Source: Saprospiraceae bacterium (GTDB lineage Bacteria > Bacteroidota > Bacteroidia > Chitinophagales > Saprospiraceae). From it: a stretch of 64,000 nt of DNA. Location: the NCBI GenBank assembly GCA_020629035.1, contig JAHDEC010000002.1, forward strand, positions 1 through 64,000, in the 5' to 3' direction. A program made the translations under genes and the position numbers. Shown here in pieces: positions 26,676-36,065 of the stretch. Numbering within the stretch: position 1 is the first letter of the stretch; each line of letters starts with the position of its first letter. The notes below the pieces were generated by a model. That model did not search any database. It was not told the origin of the DNA and saw nothing but the letters and a program-made list of their open reading frames with translations.

Positions 26676-28931
26676 ATGAAATTCGCTATTTGCTTATTGT
26701 TAAGTTTAATGATTGGTAGTGCCTACGGACAAACTAGCTCTTTAAACTGCAAGGTTATTGACCAATCAACGGGTGATCCTTTAATAGGAGCTAACGTAAA
26801 ATTAGGTGAAGGATTTTATACTACTGATCTGGATGGGCAATTTGAAATCAGTGAACCAGCTTCAAGTTTTACCATTGAAATCACCTACGTTGGCTTTGAA
26901 AACTATCTAGAAAGTATTCAGCTAACCCAGGGACAAACTTATCTGGAAATTGCCCTTAAACCATCATCGCAAATTTTAAATACGGCCACAATTACTGGTT
27001 CGAAGTATGAACGGAACACGCTGAATGCCGTAAGTTCTATTTCAGTTTTAAAACCAGCCTTGATAAAAGAGACCAACGCACCGTCTATAGATCAGGTTTT
27101 AGATAAAATACCAGGAGTCCAGATTATCGATGGGCAGGCAAATATACGCGGCGGTTCGGGATATTCCTATGGGGCTGGCAGTCGCGTGCTCTTGTTAGTT
27201 GATGATATTCCAGCATTACAGGCAGACGCTGGGAGACCCAATTGGACAGATATACCGGTAGAGAATATTTCGCAGGTTGAAATTTTGAAAGGTGCATCGT
27301 CAGTGCTTTATGGTTCTTCCGCACTTAATGGAATTATTCATGTTAGAACGGCCTATGCGACCTCTACACCTGTTACCAGTGTCTCTACTTCATACACTCA
27401 CTTTATGTCTCCAGATGATGCGAGAAAGCAATGGTGGGACAAGTCTCCATTTTCTTATAATGTTGGTTTGCTACACAAACGAAAAATTGGAAAATTGGAT
27501 GTAGTTGCAGCAGGGTTTTATCATACAGAAGATGGATTTTATAGAGGGACTTTTACCAACAGGCAAAGAGCTAATCTGAATCTGAGGTACAGATTTAATG
27601 ATCGATTAACAGCAAGTGTGCAAACTGTACTAAACAACTCTGAAGCTGCTAATGAATTTGTCTGGGCAAATCCCACAACTGGAGCTTATATACCTTTTGG
27701 AGACCAAACGACTACGACAAATGCACTCAGGTATTACATAGACCCAAGTGTAAACTATACAGATAAATTTAACCATCAACATAAGTTGAAAGGAAGGTAT
27801 TATTCAATAGATAATCAAAACACAAATAATCAATCCAATAGCTCGACCTATAGATTTTTAGAATATCAATTTTTAAAAAATATTCCTTCGCTAGACATGG
27901 ATATCATTGCAGGAGCAACCGTATCTGCCATTTTCTCGGATTCAGAATTGTTTAGTGATACTATTTTTACCGGGAATAATCAGGCGGCATATATACAATT
28001 GCAAAAAGTGTTTTTTGATAAGTTGACAGTCAATGCTGGGACTCGTGCAGAATTTAACCAACTCCAAAGTCCGGCTATCTTGTATGGTATTACCTTACCC
28101 AATGGTGGATTAAATAAAGAATCAAAGCTGATTTCGAGAGCAGGAGTTAATTATGCTTATAACGATCATTCAGCAAGCCGTCTATCATGGGGACAAGGAT
28201 ATAGATATCCAACGATTACTGAAAAATATATATCTACATCTGTTGCTGGTTTTAATATATTCCCAAATCTTGACTTGGAATCAGAAACAGGATGGTCTGC
28301 CGAGATTGGACACAAACAAGGATTTAGCATTGCCAAAGTGCTTGCCTATGCAGATCTTTCTTTCTTCTGGTCTCAGTATAATAATATGGCAGAATTTGGT
28401 TTTCACGAGGAAGATGGAGTGCTTGGATTTAGGTCGCAAAATATTGGAGATACAGATATAAAAGGGCTGGAATTAGAGTTAGGTTCTAGTTCCAACATTG
28501 GACCAGTACAATTAAATGTGCTAGGTGGTTATACCTACATCGATCCTAAGTATAGGAATTTTGATGAAGACATCATGGAGAGTAGTTCCTCTACAGAAAA
28601 TATTTTAAAATACCGCAGCAAACATCTTTACAATTTTGACATTCAAGCATCCTATAAGTTTATAAGTATTGGTATTGCCCAGCGGTATGCCAGTCAAGTA
28701 GAAGCTATCGATAAGCTATTCTTTACGCCAGTTGATTTTGTATTTGTAAAAGCTTATTTAGACAATAACACCACCGATTATACAATTACCGATGTGAGAT
28801 TTTCCCTTAAATACAAGGAATATAAAATTGGATTCTTAGTAAATAATCTCTTTAATATTGAATATACAAAACGTCCTGCCTTATTTGAAGCTCCTAGGAA
28901 TGTTGGTATAAGACTTTCCGCCCAATTTTAA
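26676..28931 (+). CDS. TonB-dependent receptor, siderophore/cobalamin-like plug
   Basis: The product of about 751 residues starts at ATG 26676, giving a clean signal peptide (MKFAICLLLSLMIGSAYG). The longer frame from 26655 needs a TTG start. A regulatory-like domain (about 20-105) is followed by a plug with VLDKIPGVQIIDGQANIRGG and ILKGASSVLYGSSALNGIIH, the wording of classical BtuB/FhuA-type plugs, more than of SusC. The barrel ends GIRLSAQF. Iron-siderophore, haem or cobalamin transport is likely by family, but no uptake genes are nearby. A DUF547 lipoprotein follows. Confidence 0.9.
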   Translation: MKFAICLLLSLMIGSAYGQTSSLNCKVIDQSTGDPLIGANVKLGEGFYTTDLDGQFEISEPASSFTIEITYVGFENYLESIQLTQGQTYLEIALKPSSQILNTATITGSKYERNTLNAVSSISVLKPALIKETNAPSIDQVLDKIPGVQIIDGQANIRGGSGYSYGAGSRVLLLVDDIPALQADAGRPNWTDIPVENISQVEILKGASSVLYGSSALNGIIHVRTAYATSTPVTSVSTSYTHFMSPDDARKQWWDKSPFSYNVGLLHKRKIGKLDVVAAGFYHTEDGFYRGTFTNRQRANLNLRYRFNDRLTASVQTVLNNSEAANEFVWANPTTGAYIPFGDQTTTTNALRYYIDPSVNYTDKFNHQHKLKGRYYSIDNQNTNNQSNSSTYRFLEYQFLKNIPSLDMDIIAGATVSAIFSDSELFSDTIFTGNNQAAYIQLQKVFFDKLTVNAGTRAEFNQLQSPAILYGITLPNGGLNKESKLISRAGVNYAYNDHSASRLSWGQGYRYPTITEKYISTSVAGFNIFPNLDLESETGWSAEIGHKQGFSIAKVLAYADLSFFWSQYNNMAEFGFHEEDGVLGFRSQNIGDTDIKGLELELGSSSNIGPVQLNVLGGYTYIDPKYRNFDEDIMESSSSTENILKYRSKHLYNFDIQASYKFISIGIAQRYASQVEAIDKLFFTPVDFVFVKAYLDNNTTDYTITDVRFSLKYKEYKIGFLVNNLFNIEYTKRPALFEAPRNVGIRLSAQF

Positions 28932-28988
28932 TCGGTTGATTTAAACAAAAGCTATTAAATACATATTACATTTATACGTAACATTAAT

Positions 28989-30194
28989 ATGATGAAAAGA
29001 CAAATTTTATTTTTACTCCTTATACTTACAAGTCTAATTAGTTGCAAGACTGACGCAAAAACTACAGCCAATAGAGTAGGCGCACCAGAAAACGATAATC
29101 AAACCGCTTTGATTGAAGAAGCTGACCGTCAAGCAGAAGCGGCTAAAAAAGCAGTGGAAACACAATTAAAAAAAGCAGCACAGAGTGAACCTCAGCTTAT
29201 TATGGAGTCAAATACAACTTCAGAAACTACTGTGTTAACGCCTACTGATGCTAAGGCTAGCAAGTCTAATGAGATAAAAAAAGAAGTTGTAAAAGAGACT
29301 GAAAAAGTAATCCAAACACAAGTATCCAATACAAAAGATGCCATTGTCTTGGAAAATAACAACGAACTCTCAAAATCTAAGATGAAGGAGTTTATAGAGA
29401 AGAATAAAGATTTGTTGCAAAAGGAAGTGGAAAAAGAATCCACCGAGACAAACACAAAAATTAAAGAAAAAGCAACGCCTTCAAAAGAAACTCCGGTGGT
29501 GGATACACCTCCAATTCAGGAACAAAAACCAGAAAAAGAGATTCCAGTTAGTAAACCAGATCACGGTTTATTTAATAGTATATTAAACGCAAATGTTACA
29601 AACGGAAGGGTAGACTATGCCTCTATTAAGCAATCAATTGGGCAACTTGATGCATACCTAAAACAATTAGAAGAAAGCACATTTGACAGTAGTTGGTCTA
29701 GAGCTGATAAGCTAGTGTATTGGATTAATGCCTATAATGCATACACCATAAAACTGATTATCAACAACTATGGGGTTTCAAGCATTACTGATATCAATGG
29801 CGGAAAACCTTGGGACAAACAATGGATTAATTTACAAGGAAAGACCTACTCATTAAACAATATCGAAAACGATATCATTAGGCCTAAGTACCAAGAGCCA
29901 CGAATCCATTTTGCTGTGAATTGCGCCGCTAAATCTTGTCCACCCATTGCTAACCAGGCATTTACTGTGAGCAATCTGGAAAGCTTATTGGAAAGGCAAA
30001 CAAAGTCTTTTATAAACAATAGCACCCATAATCAAATATCGGCATCAAAAGCGATTGTTTCTAAGATATTTGAATGGTATGCAGAGGATTTTGGAGACCT
30101 AAAAACCTTCCTTAACAAGTATTCGAAGGTGCAAATAAACGCTAAGTCCAATGTCGAATTCAATGAATACGATTGGGCTTTAAATGGTAAATAA
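28989..30194 (+). CDS. DUF547 domain lipoprotein
   Basis: The 401-residue lipoprotein has its lipobox at Leu-Ile-Ser-Cys19. Residues about 35-190 are low-complexity, rich in Lys, Glu and Thr, and probably form an extended or coiled spacer. The C-terminal DUF547 domain (about 195-400) shows LVYWINAYNAYTIKLIINNY, PRIHFAVNCAAKSCPPI and the end AVVS-like KIFEWYAEDFG. The conserved Asn, Cys and His positions of DUF547 are kept, but no activity is established for the family. The long charged linker would lift the domain away from the membrane. Confidence 0.88.
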   Translation: MMKRQILFLLLILTSLISCKTDAKTTANRVGAPENDNQTALIEEADRQAEAAKKAVETQLKKAAQSEPQLIMESNTTSETTVLTPTDAKASKSNEIKKEVVKETEKVIQTQVSNTKDAIVLENNNELSKSKMKEFIEKNKDLLQKEVEKESTETNTKIKEKATPSKETPVVDTPPIQEQKPEKEIPVSKPDHGLFNSILNANVTNGRVDYASIKQSIGQLDAYLKQLEESTFDSSWSRADKLVYWINAYNAYTIKLIINNYGVSSITDINGGKPWDKQWINLQGKTYSLNNIENDIIRPKYQEPRIHFAVNCAAKSCPPIANQAFTVSNLESLLERQTKSFINNSTHNQISASKAIVSKIFEWYAEDFGDLKTFLNKYSKVQINAKSNVEFNEYDWALNGK

Positions 30195-30208
30195 AGGTGA
30201 ATGGAATA

Positions 30209-30586
30209 TTACTCCTTAATCAGTTTTTGTACAGATACCTGATTAAGCCCATATTCTACAAATACATAATAAAAACCTTTTTCTAAACCACTCACATCGA
30301 TAGCTCCCTCTTTGTGAGAAACAATTAATGGAAATCCATTGGTGTTTCTTACAGTAGCTTTAGTGAAGCCTTCTGACTGGCTCTCATTTAAAACTAAAGT
30401 GATCTTTGTTTTCGATGTATTTTGAAAAATTTCGAAAGAATAAGGATTTAGTACTTGTTCTTTGATAGGATCGTGGTCGTCATTTGCCACGATGTAGTCA
30501 AAGCTGTCATCGCTAATGCTAGCCATTTGGCTTGACATTGGGGTAGTAGCGATACTTGCTAATAAGATGATTGTAAATAATTTCAT
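30209..30586 (-). CDS. Very short exported protein resembling a type IX sorting domain
   Basis: The product of 125 residues starts at ATG 30586 with a signal peptide (MKLFTIILLASIATTPMSSQ). The longer frame from 30715 has no signal character at its start. The last 70 or so residues read like a type A sorting domain: short beta strands ending GLEKGFYYVFVEYGLNQVSV and then Gln-Lys-Leu-Ile-Lys-Glu, matching the usual LxxGxYxVxVxxxGxxxxxKLIK pattern. There is no room for a separate cargo domain beyond about 30 residues. It could be a secretion-machinery modulator or a small surface protein; both ideas are inference. Confidence 0.65.
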   Translation of the reverse strand: MKLFTIILLASIATTPMSSQMASISDDSFDYIVANDDHDPIKEQVLNPYSFEIFQNTSKTKITLVLNESQSEGFTKATVRNTNGFPLIVSHKEGAIDVSGLEKGFYYVFVEYGLNQVSVQKLIKE

Positions 30587-30693
30587 GTGTGTTTCGGATA
30601 TATAATTTAGACTACTAATTAATTTCAACGTCACCAATTGATATGTTAAAAATTTAATTTGGTATTCTGGCGCAAATATGCGAAAATTAAACA

Positions 30694-30726
30694 TAAAAAA
30701 AGCCCAACTGTTCAATAGTTGAGCTT
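30694..30726 (-). terminator. Rho-independent terminator of the DoxX gene
   Basis: Read on the minus strand, AAGCTCAACT pairs with AGTTGGGCTT (one mismatch) around a 7-nt loop and is followed by seven T. It lies 23-55 bases beyond the DoxX stop. Confidence 0.8.
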
Positions 30727-30748
30727 ATATTTTGTTAGTTGCGTTTAA

Positions 30749-31123
30749 CTAAGCAGAAAACAGGCCTTTAAATTGACCTTTATGTCCGAATACTGTCAAT
30801 AAACTTAAGATTACTCCAAGTACAGCTCCGGGAGAGTTTCCAGGATCGTGTAATAAATGGAATACCAAAGCATTAAACATAATGGCGGCTGCAATCACAG
30901 TTGCCAAAGGAACAAATTTTCCTAAGATGAGTAAAAGTCCGGCTACTACTTCTAACACTCCAATGATTTTCATAAAACCTGATGTGATATAAATGCCCAT
31001 TAAAGTGCCACCATCACCTGGAATTGCTGGAAACTCCATAAAACCTATAAACTTGTTTAGTCCGAAAACTAAGAGGAAGACCCCGAATAAAATACGGATG
31101 CCCATTGATACATTTGCATTCAT
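30749..31123 (-). CDS. DoxX family membrane protein
   Basis: The 124-residue protein has four predicted membrane helices, with the DoxX features GIRILFGVFLLVFGLNKF, a long GVLEVVAGLLLILG helix and a final hydrophobic hairpin. Many Bacteroidota carry such small DoxX proteins; a role in quinone-linked redox or thiol balance is proposed for some members but not known here. It is monocistronic with a terminator behind it. Confidence 0.85.
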   Translation of the reverse strand: MNANVSMGIRILFGVFLLVFGLNKFIGFMEFPAIPGDGGTLMGIYITSGFMKIIGVLEVVAGLLLILGKFVPLATVIAAAIMFNALVFHLLHDPGNSPGAVLGVILSLLTVFGHKGQFKGLFSA

Positions 31124-31218
31124 TGTTTTGATTTTTTTGGTTATTAATAACTTAAGTTAAGCAATAAATTAACGCAAAGTCATTTTTGAAATTATTATTT
31201 CCAAAAATATGCTCAGTT

Positions 31219-31368
31219 CTATTTAGAGTTTCCAAAATTGATATTTAGACCTGATTGTATATAGAATTCATTAAAGGAGAGATTATTTATTAAACTATTG
31301 TAAAGGTTTCTTTGAGCTGATAAATTAGCGCTAATATTTTCGCTAAAACCATAATTTAGATTACTCGA
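31219..31368 (-). pseudogene. C-terminal remnant of an outer-membrane beta-barrel gene
   Basis: On the minus strand, an open frame of 49 codons ends at the TAG at 31219-31221 and reads as alternating strands: NYGFSENISANLSAQRN, then a turn, then FNEFYIQSGLNINFG and three more residues. That is how TonB receptors and other barrels end. The frame has no start codon and is preceded by an in-frame TAG (31369-31371) and a TAA (31396-31398). It fills the otherwise empty gap between dapB and DoxX. A chance ORF is the alternative; codon usage and strand pattern favour a decayed gene. Confidence 0.4.
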
Positions 31369-31417
31369 CTAAATACAATTGAGGGAATCGAGCTTTTAGA
31401 ACTTTATTAAATTGTGC

Positions 31418-32137
31418 TTAATCCAAATTTAAAACATCCCTCATCGTAAAAATACCTTGTTTTCCTATAATCCAGTTAGCTGCAAGTAAGGCACCTTGAG
31501 CAAATCCCTTCCTATTATAAGCATGATGTTTTATGCTTATTTGGTCAATGTCGGAGGAATAATTTACTTCATGAATTCCTGAAACCTCAGACTCTCTCTG
31601 AGCATCAATGTGTAAATTATTGTTCATTTCATTTTTCTCTAAACTCCAAGTGTCATACACCGAATGATGATTAAATACACCCTTAGCTAAACTGATGGCT
31701 GTTCCACTTGGTGCGTCCAGTTTGTGGATGTGATGTACTTCAGTAATAGCTGCTTTATAGTCTAAATGTTCGCCCATTACTTGTGCAAGTTTCTCATTAA
31801 TCATAAACATAATATTCATCCCTATGCTGAAATTAGAAGCATACAAGAAAGCTCCTTTATTTTCGATAAAGGCAGCTTCCACGGTAGGTTTTTGATCGAT
31901 CCAGGCTGTAGTTCCTGCAATGCTTGGAATGTTAGCTTGCGCACACAATAGTAAATGTTCTACGGCTTTGCTAGGAACTGAGCATTCGATAGCCACATCA
32001 CATTTGGATAATGCCTCGATGGTTAAATCTTGACTATTCTTACTTGTAATAGCTAGAGCTATATGATGACCAGCTTTTGTGGCAGCCTCAGCAATCGAAC
32101 TACCAAGTCTTCCCATTCCTATAATTGCGATGTTCAT
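31418..32137 (-). CDS. dapB: 4-hydroxy-tetrahydrodipicolinate reductase
   Basis: The 239-residue enzyme reduces the DapA product with NAD(P)H in the diaminopimelate/lysine pathway. It has the N-terminal Rossmann motif IIGMGRLGSSIAEAA, the catalytic HHIHKLDAPSGTAISLAKG segment (E-x-HH-x-x-K-x-DAPSGT) and the hinge motif ASNFSIGMNI. Bacteroidota DapB proteins are this short. It is divergent from accD with 231 bases between the starts. No other dap gene is in the window. Confidence 0.95.
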   Translation of the reverse strand: MNIAIIGMGRLGSSIAEAATKAGHHIALAITSKNSQDLTIEALSKCDVAIECSVPSKAVEHLLLCAQANIPSIAGTTAWIDQKPTVEAAFIENKGAFLYASNFSIGMNIMFMINEKLAQVMGEHLDYKAAITEVHHIHKLDAPSGTAISLAKGVFNHHSVYDTWSLEKNEMNNNLHIDAQRESEVSGIHEVNYSSDIDQISIKHHAYNRKGFAQGALLAANWIIGKQGIFTMRDVLNLD

Positions 32138-32268
32138 AATTTGAATTTTGTGGTTTTTATACGAAAACTAATAAGTTTAAGATTATCAAAGACTTAGAAA
32201 AACACATTAAAAGCATATGAAATTATTATTGTAAATCATTCCTACTTTTATGTCGTGAAGATGTATAT

Positions 32269-32276
32269 TAGATTTG
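32269..32276 (+). promoter_or_regulatory. -7 element (TAGATTTG) of accD
   Basis: It is an exact TAnnTTTG match with a TTTT block about 19 bases upstream. It predicts a leader of about 85 bases before accD, the longest inferred in the window. Confidence 0.5.
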
Positions 32277-32368
32277 CTATTCACAAACATACTTTCTTCC
32301 AGCATCCGAGCATAAAGATTGATTTCTTTATTTAATTTCAAAATCAAAACGCAGATTTAATTTTTTAT

Positions 32369-33250
32369 ATGGGTTGGTTCAAGCGATTTACTGATGGGAT
32401 ACAGACGGCGACAAAGAATAAAAAAGAAGCACCAGATGGCTTATGGCACAAGTGCAAAAGCTGTAATGAGACCTTTACTTTTAAGGAGTTAAAGGATAAT
32501 TATTTTATTTGTCCAAAGTGCGATTATCATAACCGAATCGGGTCGCATGACTACTTTGATTTGATCTTTGATGGAAAGTATAACCTACATTTTGAAAACC
32601 TTCTTTCTAAGGACTTTTTAGCTTTTACCGATCTTAAACCTTATGAAGAACGATTAAGTGCTGCCAAGGAGAAAACAGGTTTGGGAGATGCCATAACTGT
32701 TGCAGAAGGGAAAGTAGCTAAAAAGACGCTTGTGGTTGCAGCCATGGATTTTACATTTATTGGAGGATCTATGGGTTCTGTTGTTGGAGAGAAGATATCA
32801 CGGGGAATAGATCTTGCTATTTCATTAAATTCTCCGTTTATGATCATCTCTAAATCAGGTGGTGCTAGGATGATGGAATCAGCCTTTTCACTAATGCAGA
32901 TGGCAAAAACATCAGCGAAACTAACCTTATTGGCCAAAGCTGGATTGCCTTATTTTTCTTTTATGACGGATCCTACAACAGGAGGAGTTACTGCTTCTTT
33001 TGCCATGTTAGGTGACGTAAATTTCTCTGAACCCAAAGCTTTAATTGGATTTGCGGGGCCAAGGGTTATTAAAGAAACGATTAAAAAGGATTTACCAGAA
33101 GGATTCCAGCGATCTGAGTTCCTGCTAGAACATGGTTTTCTAGACTTCATTGTACATAGAAGCGAATTGCAAAAACGCATGAAGGAGCTGATGCAAATCT
33201 TTAAGAAGGATAATCAGACGACTCCAGCTGAATCACAACAAACTGCCTAG
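32369..33250 (+). CDS. accD: Acetyl-CoA carboxylase carboxyltransferase subunit beta
   Basis: The 293-residue subunit transfers carboxyl from carboxybiotin to acetyl-CoA in fatty-acid synthesis, together with AccA. It has the N-terminal zinc ribbon with Cys29, Cys32, Cys48 and Cys51 ([11 protein letters not shown] and [12 protein letters not shown]), followed by the crotonase-fold carboxyltransferase domain with [20 protein letters not shown] and [16 protein letters not shown]. Its last 50 bases overlap convergently with bshC. Confidence 0.97.
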   Translation: MGWFKRFTDGIQTATKNKKEAPDGLWHKCKSCNETFTFKELKDNYFICPKCDYHNRIGSHDYFDLIFDGKYNLHFENLLSKDFLAFTDLKPYEERLSAAKEKTGLGDAITVAEGKVAKKTLVVAAMDFTFIGGSMGSVVGEKISRGIDLAISLNSPFMIISKSGGARMMESAFSLMQMAKTSAKLTLLAKAGLPYFSFMTDPTTGGVTASFAMLGDVNFSEPKALIGFAGPRVIKETIKKDLPEGFQRSEFLLEHGFLDFIVHRSELQKRMKELMQIFKKDNQTTPAESQQTA

Positions 33251-34817
33251 ATAAGGGAGGTAATACATTTTTTAATTCATCGATAAAGGATTCACCATAT
33301 AGGGAGATGTATTGGAAGATATTGTCAGTTCTTTCCTGTAATCCATTATTTGGAAACAAACGATCTTTTATCTTCTTAATCTTTTTGACTTTATTTTCTT
33401 CCTTAGCTTTTACGGCTCGTTTTAATCTGGATTCGAACTGATCAATTATTTTATGTTGTTTTGATGAAGCCGCAAGTATGGATTGTGCAACGCTAGGATC
33501 TATAGTTTTTGCCAATGCTGCCATCCGTTCAAAGATGGCCTCCGACTCAGACTTATGCGCATCTAGATTTAAAGGTGCATCAGCAGATTGTGTGATGAGT
33601 TCATTCACTACGACATCGAAATCACTAAACAATGATTGGATACCTAGGTTCATTTTATCCCAAGTGCTAGCATCTTTTTCCTCGAGAATTAATGCAGAGT
33701 TTCTTCGTATCAAGAGCGGATAAACAAGCTTAAAATGTTCGAACTGAGTCTTACGTTCTAACCAGTATGCAATTTCACCGCCACCACCTATATAAGCAAC
33801 GTTTGGCAGACAAAATTCCTGAAATAAAGGTCTCATGATTACATTAGGACTAAAAGATGCAGGGGATTTTGCCAAGTGATCTAGTATGGCCTGCTGAGAA
33901 AAGCGCTTATCCACATTGACTAAAAGATAATCATCCTTCTCTTTAGTAATTCTGTACCGTTTGCCCTCATAATGCAGAAATAGATTGATATCTCTTGCAT
34001 GCGCCTGTGGACTATGTTGTAAATCAGTAAGTCTACTTTGTGTTTCTTCGACAAGGGCTTGACTGACACCATTTACAAGTTCTTCTTTGATAACTGAACT
34101 GAAGGAGGATTTTAGGCGAGAATCATCCATATTCAGGCATACTAAGCCATATTTTCCGAATAATCTATTGACTACTTTGTTTTGGAAAGAGGCATAATTT
34201 GAAGCTTCAGCCAGACAGTCTTTTATTTCGCTTAATAAGTCTTTCACCTTAGACCTTTCCCCTAAAATAGCTGATAACTCATCTAGAACTTCAGCTAATC
34301 CTTCAGTACTCATTCTACCGACAGCTCCTTCCTGTTCACGATTCCATTCAATTATTTTGCCAAAAATTTTACAATACTTAATTTCATCAAAATCATGATC
34401 TTCTCCACCTGAAATAAAGAGCGGGACAAATGTATATTTTGCTTGTTCTTTATTTAGCAGTTCAGCTATGTTAATGGCGGAGAGGATTTTATAAATGTAA
34501 TATAAAGGACCTGTCATGAGGGAAGGCTGATGAGCCGTAATAAGTGTAAAAGTGGAATCTTTAGCTAGCAGTTCAATATTTTCTAAGACACTTGAATAGG
34601 CTTTCCTATCTAAATATTGGTCCCGTAACACGTCCACTAACAAGGCTCGTTGATCTGAACTAAATTGATCTTGTTTTTCTTTGGCATGTTTGATCAATGT
34701 TGCCACCGAAGGAAAGTCATTTATAAATGGTTTGAGATATTCCTTTTCCAAGGCATAGGCTTTGTCTTTTGTAGAAAACTGAGGGATATCATCAAATGAA
34801 AATGAATGAATCAGCAT
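33201..34817 (-). CDS. bshC: Bacillithiol biosynthesis cysteine-adding enzyme BshC
   Basis: The 538-residue protein matches BshC, which ligates cysteine to glucosaminyl-malate to finish bacillithiol. Signature segments are [37 protein letters not shown], the middle [19 protein letters not shown] and a C-terminal coiled coil (about 445-500). BshA and BshB are not in the window, so the pathway is inferred. Its 3' end runs 50 bases into the 3' end of accD on the other strand; both stops are clear, so the overlap is real and the two mRNAs would be complementary there. Confidence 0.93.
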   Translation of the reverse strand: MLIHSFSFDDIPQFSTKDKAYALEKEYLKPFINDFPSVATLIKHAKEKQDQFSSDQRALLVDVLRDQYLDRKAYSSVLENIELLAKDSTFTLITAHQPSLMTGPLYYIYKILSAINIAELLNKEQAKYTFVPLFISGGEDHDFDEIKYCKIFGKIIEWNREQEGAVGRMSTEGLAEVLDELSAILGERSKVKDLLSEIKDCLAEASNYASFQNKVVNRLFGKYGLVCLNMDDSRLKSSFSSVIKEELVNGVSQALVEETQSRLTDLQHSPQAHARDINLFLHYEGKRYRITKEKDDYLLVNVDKRFSQQAILDHLAKSPASFSPNVIMRPLFQEFCLPNVAYIGGGGEIAYWLERKTQFEHFKLVYPLLIRRNSALILEEKDASTWDKMNLGIQSLFSDFDVVVNELITQSADAPLNLDAHKSESEAIFERMAALAKTIDPSVAQSILAASSKQHKIIDQFESRLKRAVKAKEENKVKKIKKIKDRLFPNNGLQERTDNIFQYISLYGESFIDELKNVLPPLSRQFVVIQLESSDYPS

Positions 34818-34951
34818 GGCCGGTTTTTCTTTTTATGCTAAGGTATCTTATCAAGGCGTATCAATAGAAATTAATTGAAAATTGTTTTACAATTTGTCTT
34901 ATTTTAATTAAATATTATAGAACATTGTAATATTATTTTCCAGAAGATTTT

Positions 34952-36007
34952 ATGCTTAGTCTAATTTTTAAAAGGTTGGCGTTTGGTGTAGCCTCACTTT
35001 TGATGGTGGTAGTACTGATAAGTAGCATCATTTACTTGTCGCCTGTAGATCCGGCTCGCTTAACCTTTGGGCAGCGCCTAGATCAGAGCAGTCTTGACTT
35101 GAAAAAGGAGGCACTTGGCTTAGACAAACCACTTCGGACACAAATGGCTTATTACTTCAGGGATATTTCACCCATAAATTTTATCGAAAAAAGCAAACTT
35201 GAATCCTTAGCGTATTCAAATTATACACAGTTATTTGCGACCAGCAATAAACAATTCATTATAAAAAGACCCTATCTACGAGAAAGCTTTCAAACGGGTG
35301 ATCGAGTCTGGAATATGATTAAAGTTGCCTTGCCCAACACCTTGATTTTGGCCTTCAGTGCTATTTTTTTAGCTACTTTATTAGGTATCCTCTTTGGCTT
35401 GATTGCGGCATTGAACAAAAACCATTTTATAGATCGTTTTTTGCTGACTATCTCTACCTTAGGCTATTCAGTACCTAGTTATGTGAGTGCCATCTTTTTT
35501 GCCATTCTTTTTGGATTTATACTAAAACATATCACTGGCTTAAATATGCAAGGAGGTTTATGGGAACTCAACGATTTTGGTGATGAAGTTTTGGTTTTAA
35601 AAAACCTCATTTTACCTGCGATTGCACTTGGCATTCGACCAGTTTCTGTCATCTTACAAATTAGTAGGAGTGCTTTTTTAGATACCTTAGAAAAGCCTTT
35701 TGTCCTTACCGCAAAAGCTAAAGGTTTAACACTAATTTCCATCATTAAAAAGCATGTCTTAAAAAACTCCCTTAATCCGATTGTAACCTCAGTTTCTGGG
35801 TGGTTTGCATCCTTACTTTCAGGAGCCTTCTTTGTAGAAAGTGTATTTAGGTTTAAAGGGATTGGTTTACTTACCGTCAATGCATTATTAAATTATGATA
35901 TACCCTTGCTGTTAGGATGTATTTTAGTCGTGTGTAGTTTTTTTATTTTGATCAATGTTGTCCTAGATTTCATATACGCTTATCTAGATCCAAAGGTTAG
36001 CCTCTAA
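34952..36007 (+). CDS. ABC transporter permease, DppB/OppB type
   Basis: The 351-residue inner-membrane permease has a first helix followed by an extended periplasmic stretch (about 35-115), then five helices. The EAA loop for ATPase docking reads LTAKAKGLTLISIIKKHVLK with the downstream NSLNPIVT. The family imports peptides or nickel. The usual partners (second permease, ATPases, binding protein) are absent on either side, so the rest must lie elsewhere, as is common in Bacteroidota. Confidence 0.9.
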   Translation: MLSLIFKRLAFGVASLLMVVVLISSIIYLSPVDPARLTFGQRLDQSSLDLKKEALGLDKPLRTQMAYYFRDISPINFIEKSKLESLAYSNYTQLFATSNKQFIIKRPYLRESFQTGDRVWNMIKVALPNTLILAFSAIFLATLLGILFGLIAALNKNHFIDRFLLTISTLGYSVPSYVSAIFFAILFGFILKHITGLNMQGGLWELNDFGDEVLVLKNLILPAIALGIRPVSVILQISRSAFLDTLEKPFVLTAKAKGLTLISIIKKHVLKNSLNPIVTSVSGWFASLLSGAFFVESVFRFKGIGLLTVNALLNYDIPLLLGCILVVCSFFILINVVLDFIYAYLDPKVSL

Positions 36008-36065
36008 TAAAAAAAGAGACCCAAGCGTTGCTCAGATCTCTCTTCATTTCAATACCTAAATATAT

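Noticed and set aside
26655-26676. Upstream TTG start of the TonB receptor
   Set aside because: The ATG at 26676 gives a normal signal peptide directly; the seven added residues would precede it without purpose.
36012-36045. Hairpin-like AGAGA...TCTCT between the permease and the barrel gene
   Set aside because: Stem is broken by several mismatches and there is no T tract on either strand, so a terminator is not supported.
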